Shown one piece after another: positions 6,378 to 10,207 of a stretch of 10,207 nt of DNA. Each line of letters begins with the position of its first letter. Position 1 is the stretch's first letter. Location: positions 1-10,207 of the forward strand of contig QNDP01000024.1 of assembly GCA_003645975.1 (NCBI GenBank), given 5' to 3'. A program made the translations under genes and the position numbers. This DNA is from Candidatus Hydrothermota bacterium (lineage in GTDB: Bacteria > Hydrothermota > Hydrothermia > B15-G9). The notes beneath the pieces are model-generated. The model ran no database searches. It saw only the letters and a program-made list of their open reading frames with translations, and was not told the DNA's origin.

Positions 6378-6806
6378 TCACAACTTGATGAAAGGCTTGA
6401 TCCGTTCAAATTTCTTAGGACCTATCCCTTTGACATTCAATAATTCATCTATGCTCCTGAATCCACCCCTGCGCTCGCGATAGGCGATTATCCGTTCCGC
6501 AATCTTGGGACCTATGCCCGGTAACGCCTCAAGTTCCGCCTGCGTCGCCGTGTTGATGTTCACCGAAAGGTTTGACTTTATTTTGACATCAGGTTTCGGC
6601 CCTGCGGTCAAACTATCAGTGTCAGCCAAGATAACGCTGGTGCGATGTGTTGGCTTGGGCATCGACAGCTTAACACTTCGATTGTTGAACACGATGCCAA
6701 ATGCAAGCGATGTAAGGACAAAGATGAGAACAGTTAACTCCACTTTGGCAGGATAAAGTTCCGTGAACAAAAAACTTTTAACTTTATCAGAAATTGAGGA
6801 CCACAT
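6378..6806 (-). CDS. ComEA-type helix-hairpin-helix DNA-binding protein with N-terminal membrane anchor
   Basis: 142 residues. Residues about 22-40 (VELTVLIFVLTSLAFGIVF) form one hydrophobic segment without a clear cleavage site, so the protein is probably inner-membrane anchored with its C-terminus in the periplasm. A polar linker (about 41-80) leads to VNINTATQAELEALPGIG (82-99) and two helix-hairpin-helix motifs, LPGIGPKIAERII (95-107) and VKGIGPKKFERIK (125-137), the hallmark of the ComEA family. ComEA binds incoming double-stranded DNA in natural transformation, but many short HhH proteins carry this annotation without proven competence roles. The ATG at 6806 lies inside the last codons of sprA (20-base overlap), and no Shine-Dalgarno sequence precedes it, so translation is probably coupled to sprA. 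The next in-frame Met (residue 49) would remove the anchor and is unlikely. Confidence 0.88.
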   Translation of the reverse strand: MWSSISDKVKSFLFTELYPAKVELTVLIFVLTSLAFGIVFNNRSVKLSMPKPTHRTSVILADTDSLTAGPKPDVKIKSNLSVNINTATQAELEALPGIGPKIAERIIAYRERRGGFRSIDELLNVKGIGPKKFERIKPFIKL

Positions 6807-9800
6807 TTGCGTTTAACATGGTGCTTGTAAATGTCCTTTTCGTCGTTTTGTCTGTTGTGGAAGTCCTTCTAAATTCGAGTCTTCCAGTGATATTCCGTGT
6901 AAATCGATATTGTGCGTTGAATGTGAGTTCACGAGAACTACTTCCGGATATAAGTCCAGCCTGTTCAGTTGTCTGATCCGTGATTCTGTAAATCAGATTG
7001 AATGTAACCTCACTTTTCAGGCTGAGGGAGCCAATAAATGGCAGTTTTATACCCTCAGCACGACGAAGCGTGTAACTCAAATTGGACGAGATGTTCCAAG
7101 TCCTTGTGTTAGATGACGGCTGACGGAATGTGAAGACCTCCTCCTTTGTCCAACTCATGCTGCCATCGAGGTTCCATGTGAGGCTATTTTTAAACGATGT
7201 CCTCAAAGATGGGGTCAATGTGTGTTCTGTGCTACGGGAGTCAGGCGTTGATCGGCCGACAGGCCCTCTTTCCGTTACCCTTCTGGAATAGCTCAATCCC
7301 AATGTCATCGAACTGAAAATTTTATTTGCGTATGGGATGATTTGATAAATCTGCGAAAAACTTGTGCTCAAATTCGGCCAAGTGAAAGTCCTCGTTACGA
7401 ATTCGCCGCTCGAGGGCGAAAAGCTGTGTGATATGTTCAGATCGCCCTGATAATTCAATGACAGACGCGGAAGGGCGATGCGGCCGCTAATGCGATAACT
7501 TTCGTTTATGCGCTTGCTGTTGCGCGTGTCAGTAAATAGGTCGATTCCGGGGTCCGACCTCAAACCCAACCTGAAACGCACATCGGGACGGTGTGTGATG
7601 TAGTAAAAACTATAACTCCTTGTGTTGGAATAGCTAAGTGAGGGCGCAGGAAACATGTTGACAAATCGAGAGACATAATATCCGAACATCTTCAGGAAGT
7701 TTGAAGTGTCCTTCCGGAACCCTCTGAGAAACTTCAACGGATCAACGCTCGATGACACGGAGAAGTTGGTCGTCTGGGTTATGTTCTTGTAACGGAAGCT
7801 TGTGTCGCTCAGTTGAGTTCGGGCATTTGGAATCTGTTCGTTGTAAACCGCGCTTGCGTTCAAATTCGGTGAGATTAGGCCGAAAAAGTTCAGGTTCAGC
7901 CTACCGCTAAGCTCCTCACGCATGGAAACTTGTTTGCCCCAGCGCTCCCTGCCGAATGCCATGTTGTATTCCTGGCGCTGCTTGTAGGAGAAAGTTAAGT
8001 TGTTTATCGGTGAGAATGAGGCATTTCCATCGAAAGAGAGTATCTCGGAGGGCAGCGGTTTGGTGATGATATGGCTTTGTTTGTCGTAGGTTAGCGACGA
8101 ATCGTATGAGTAGGTTGTTGATATGCTAAAGTTTGAAAGCCAGAACCTGAAATCCTTGCCCAAGATCTTGATCGGCCTAAAGCCCGGTGAGTAGTTGTAA
8201 GACACGCCTACACTTCTGTGCAGGCTGTATCGATAGCGGAGTGGACTCGTGCTGATGTTCTCTCTCATCGATGCATTTAAGTCCCAAGCACTCAAGAGCA
8301 TCTTAGCAAGTTCAGACCTTGAGCCGCTTTTTCTGAGGCGGAAACTCGCCTCACGGGAATAATCGATTTGGCGCTGTTGACGCATCTCGTCCTTCGTCAA
8401 AATGATGTCGGAACCCGTGAGATACTTGGGATAAGAGTAACTTCCGGATACTCTGAAACTGAGTGGGATTGAGAATCCCCATCTTTGAGGCAGCAAAAGC
8501 TTCTGGAGATTCACGGATGTGTTGATTTGATAGCTTGTTGTCAAGCTGCGGGACGGCCGTGTTTCGCTAAGTGAGCGAAACTCAGGGTCTCGCCTCTGGA
8601 TGTTACCTGAGAAGGAAAGGATGCCGCCCAAATCGACCTGCATGTTGCCGCGCATAGCCATCCCACCTTCGCGTCGAGGATTCGATACACGAAGTTCGTC
8701 AAACCACAGCTCACCGCTTATCGGAGCGTCGCTGGAATCGTTCAAAATCCCGAACTCATACATCGAGATTCGACCGAGATTCGGATTGCCGCGCACGCCA
8801 TATTGGCCCGAATAGTAGGTCTTGCCGCTTTCCCAGTCTTCAGGGCGCTCGTTCTTGAGGTGTGAAAGTCTGTCGAGCGGTATCGAGATGTCATGCCAGC
8901 TCGTGGGGTTCTGCAATCTGAACCGATACTCGTAAAAGTTCATGGTGTCGCTGCCCAACCTGATAAAACAGATCGGCTCGTAGTTCAGCGGATTTCGACT
9001 CCTGACGAAAAACCTCAAATTTTTGTAATCCAGAAGGTCATGCTCATGTCTTTGAGACAGAGCACGATGGACTAAGACAAAATGACCTTTTTTGATGTCC
9101 TGATAGACCACAGCCAAAGACTGCTCATGTTCGATCTTGCCGCTCGCATCGCGCTTTAGGCGAATCGGTGGAGGTGTGTAACCCACAGTTTCATAGTTAC
9201 TTACAACACCGACCATCACCTGTTCGGTGGAATCGACTTCCTCGTAAGTTGTGTCCAATCGGTGAACGCCGTAGTTCAACCAGTAATTTCCGACAAACTC
9301 GATCCTTTCGATGTAAATCGTGTCGGTTCTCGTGAAACCTGAGACCCAAATCCTTGCGTAATAGATCTTTTCCCATGTCGTGTCGCGCCCGACGGCGATA
9401 TGCGAACCGACCTCATGGATCGGAATGCGATAGTGCTTCCATCCTGTCGGCGTCTCGTCGATCAAGTAAGGGTTCGCAAAATCATCTAAATCAATTGTGA
9501 ACTCAAAGTAAGCGTTGGATGTGTCAAAGATGTGGTCTCCGTTGAGGTCTTCTGTATCGAAATGGCCGTTGCCCTCTGTGCCGTTTATTCGCTCGAAATT
9601 GTTTGAGCCAAATTCGTAGTCATAGTCGTCATTTCCGTCGTCAGCGCTTTCAGGCGTCCATCGATCGTCGTCGCCTGCCACACCGTCAAGCCCGACATCC
9701 TCAGTCGAAAGTTCATGGTGTCCATCGCCATTGAGATCTTCGGTGTTGAATTCCTGATAACCGCGTATTTTCCCAGCTTTATCTCTCCAAATTCCGTCTT

Positions 9801-10207
9801 CCGATATGGCGAATCCGACATCGATGTGGAGTTTGACTCCATCGCCTTTCGTTACCACCTCAAGGAAGTCATAATGGCTAAAATCCTTACCGAACCTTGA
9901 GACAAGGGTGTTGAGCGACGCCCATTGGGCTGTGTCGCCCTCTTCCGAAGGTCTCATAATCAGCATCATGACTGAAGCGCGCTCGTCCGCACGGCTGCTC
10001 GGCCTGTCAGGATAGATGTCTCGCAGCCTGAAGTCCTGAACAGTTGCCCAGATCAGTTTTTCGGCAAAATCAGCGGTGTCCTTGCCGACGGGAACACTGC
10101 CAAAGGTCCATGCCAGTCGGTTGCTGACCGGCAGCTCCTCGCTGTTTTTTGTCGATTCCATATCATCGATGTAGCCGTCGCCTTTGACATTCGGGTTCGG
10201 AAACGCA
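6787..10207 (-). CDS. sprA: SprA-type outer-membrane translocon of type IX secretion, C-terminal 1139 residues (5' end beyond window)
   Basis: The frame is open to the right edge. The ATG at 10161 is internal, since the preceding codons read NPNVKGDGYIDD and continue directly into MEST, matching the conserved IDDFEG-like segment of SprA. SprA (Sov in Porphyromonas) forms the giant outer-membrane barrel through which type IX substrates leave; full-length Flavobacterium SprA is about 2400 residues, so roughly the second half is here. Numbering from the first complete codon: an Asp-rich segment at 155-228 (EDLNGDGHHELSTEDVGLDG, a second DLNGD); YYARIWVSGF near 282-291; the family signature GELWFDELRVS at 498-508 followed by GGMAMRGNMQVDLGG; then about 620 residues of Ser/Tyr-rich alternating beta-barrel strands ending NANVVLNF with terminal Phe. 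It overlaps the downstream HhH gene by 20 bases. Family assignment is firm; activity as a secretion channel is inferred from the family. Confidence 0.93.
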   Translation of the reverse strand, partial: AFPNPNVKGDGYIDDMESTKNSEELPVSNRLAWTFGSVPVGKDTADFAEKLIWATVQDFRLRDIYPDRPSSRADERASVMMLIMRPSEEGDTAQWASLNTLVSRFGKDFSHYDFLEVVTKGDGVKLHIDVGFAISEDGIWRDKAGKIRGYQEFNTEDLNGDGHHELSTEDVGLDGVAGDDDRWTPESADDGNDDYDYEFGSNNFERINGTEGNGHFDTEDLNGDHIFDTSNAYFEFTIDLDDFANPYLIDETPTGWKHYRIPIHEVGSHIAVGRDTTWEKIYYARIWVSGFTRTDTIYIERIEFVGNYWLNYGVHRLDTTYEEVDSTEQVMVGVVSNYETVGYTPPPIRLKRDASGKIEHEQSLAVVYQDIKKGHFVLVHRALSQRHEHDLLDYKNLRFFVRSRNPLNYEPICFIRLGSDTMNFYEYRFRLQNPTSWHDISIPLDRLSHLKNERPEDWESGKTYYSGQYGVRGNPNLGRISMYEFGILNDSSDAPISGELWFDELRVSNPRREGGMAMRGNMQVDLGGILSFSGNIQRRDPEFRSLSETRPSRSLTTSYQINTSVNLQKLLLPQRWGFSIPLSFRVSGSYSYPKYLTGSDIILTKDEMRQQRQIDYSREASFRLRKSGSRSELAKMLLSAWDLNASMRENISTSPLRYRYSLHRSVGVSYNYSPGFRPIKILGKDFRFWLSNFSISTTYSYDSSLTYDKQSHIITKPLPSEILSFDGNASFSPINNLTFSYKQRQEYNMAFGRERWGKQVSMREELSGRLNLNFFGLISPNLNASAVYNEQIPNARTQLSDTSFRYKNITQTTNFSVSSSVDPLKFLRGFRKDTSNFLKMFGYYVSRFVNMFPAPSLSYSNTRSYSFYYITHRPDVRFRLGLRSDPGIDLFTDTRNSKRINESYRISGRIALPRLSLNYQGDLNISHSFSPSSGEFVTRTFTWPNLSTSFSQIYQIIPYANKIFSSMTLGLSYSRRVTERGPVGRSTPDSRSTEHTLTPSLRTSFKNSLTWNLDGSMSWTKEEVFTFRQPSSNTRTWNISSNLSYTLRRAEGIKLPFIGSLSLKSEVTFNLIYRITDQTTEQAGLISGSSSRELTFNAQYRFTRNITGRLEFRRTSTTDKTTKRTFTSTMLNANVVLNF

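Noticed and set aside
10159-10161. ATG at 10161 as the start of the large right-hand gene
   Set aside because: The frame stays open upstream to the window edge and the preceding residues (NPNVKGDGYIDD) are conserved SprA sequence, so this Met is internal.

Overview
All recognisable genes lie on the minus strand and read from the right edge to the left edge. In transcription order they are: the C-terminal 1139 residues of a SprA-type outer-membrane translocon (type IX secretion; 5' end beyond the right edge); a small membrane-anchored helix-hairpin-helix protein of ComEA type whose start overlaps the sprA stop; an intergenic stretch of about 120 bp with a near-consensus promoter; a small envelope lipoprotein with a carboxypeptidase-regulatory-like fold; a complete TonB-dependent receptor; and a large secreted, Asp-rich, fibronectin-III-containing protein that is still open at the left edge (953 residues visible, C-terminus missing). 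Every long plus-strand reading frame is an antisense shadow of one of these genes.

Organism: SprA together with receptors carrying an N-terminal carboxypeptidase-regulatory-like domain points to the Fibrobacterota-Chlorobiota-Bacteroidota (FCB) group. Three of the four visible starts have strong AGGAGG Shine-Dalgarno sequences, and the one clear promoter has the form TTGACA-17-TAAAAT. Bacteroidota proper usually lack strong Shine-Dalgarno sites and use a -33/-7 type promoter (TTG / TAnnTTTG). I therefore infer a non-Bacteroidota FCB lineage, such as one of the candidate phyla. The exact phylum cannot be named from this window.

How it fits together: the window appears to hold two transcription units. 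The first is sprA plus the HhH gene, translationally coupled. The second is lipoprotein - TonB receptor - secreted protein, starting at the promoter at about 6280-6308, with gaps of 56 and 26 bp between its genes. The last gene breaks off inside what looks like the start of a C-terminal type A sorting-like domain (VVPNPY ... FINLPP). It is thus a plausible substrate of the SprA pathway encoded just upstream. No mobile elements, CRISPR arrays, tRNAs or rRNAs were seen, and I do not see a clearly novel system. The points most worth checking are the SprA/cargo pairing outside Bacteroidota, an Asp-rich motif shared by SprA and the candidate cargo, and inverted repeats that bracket all three Shine-Dalgarno sites.
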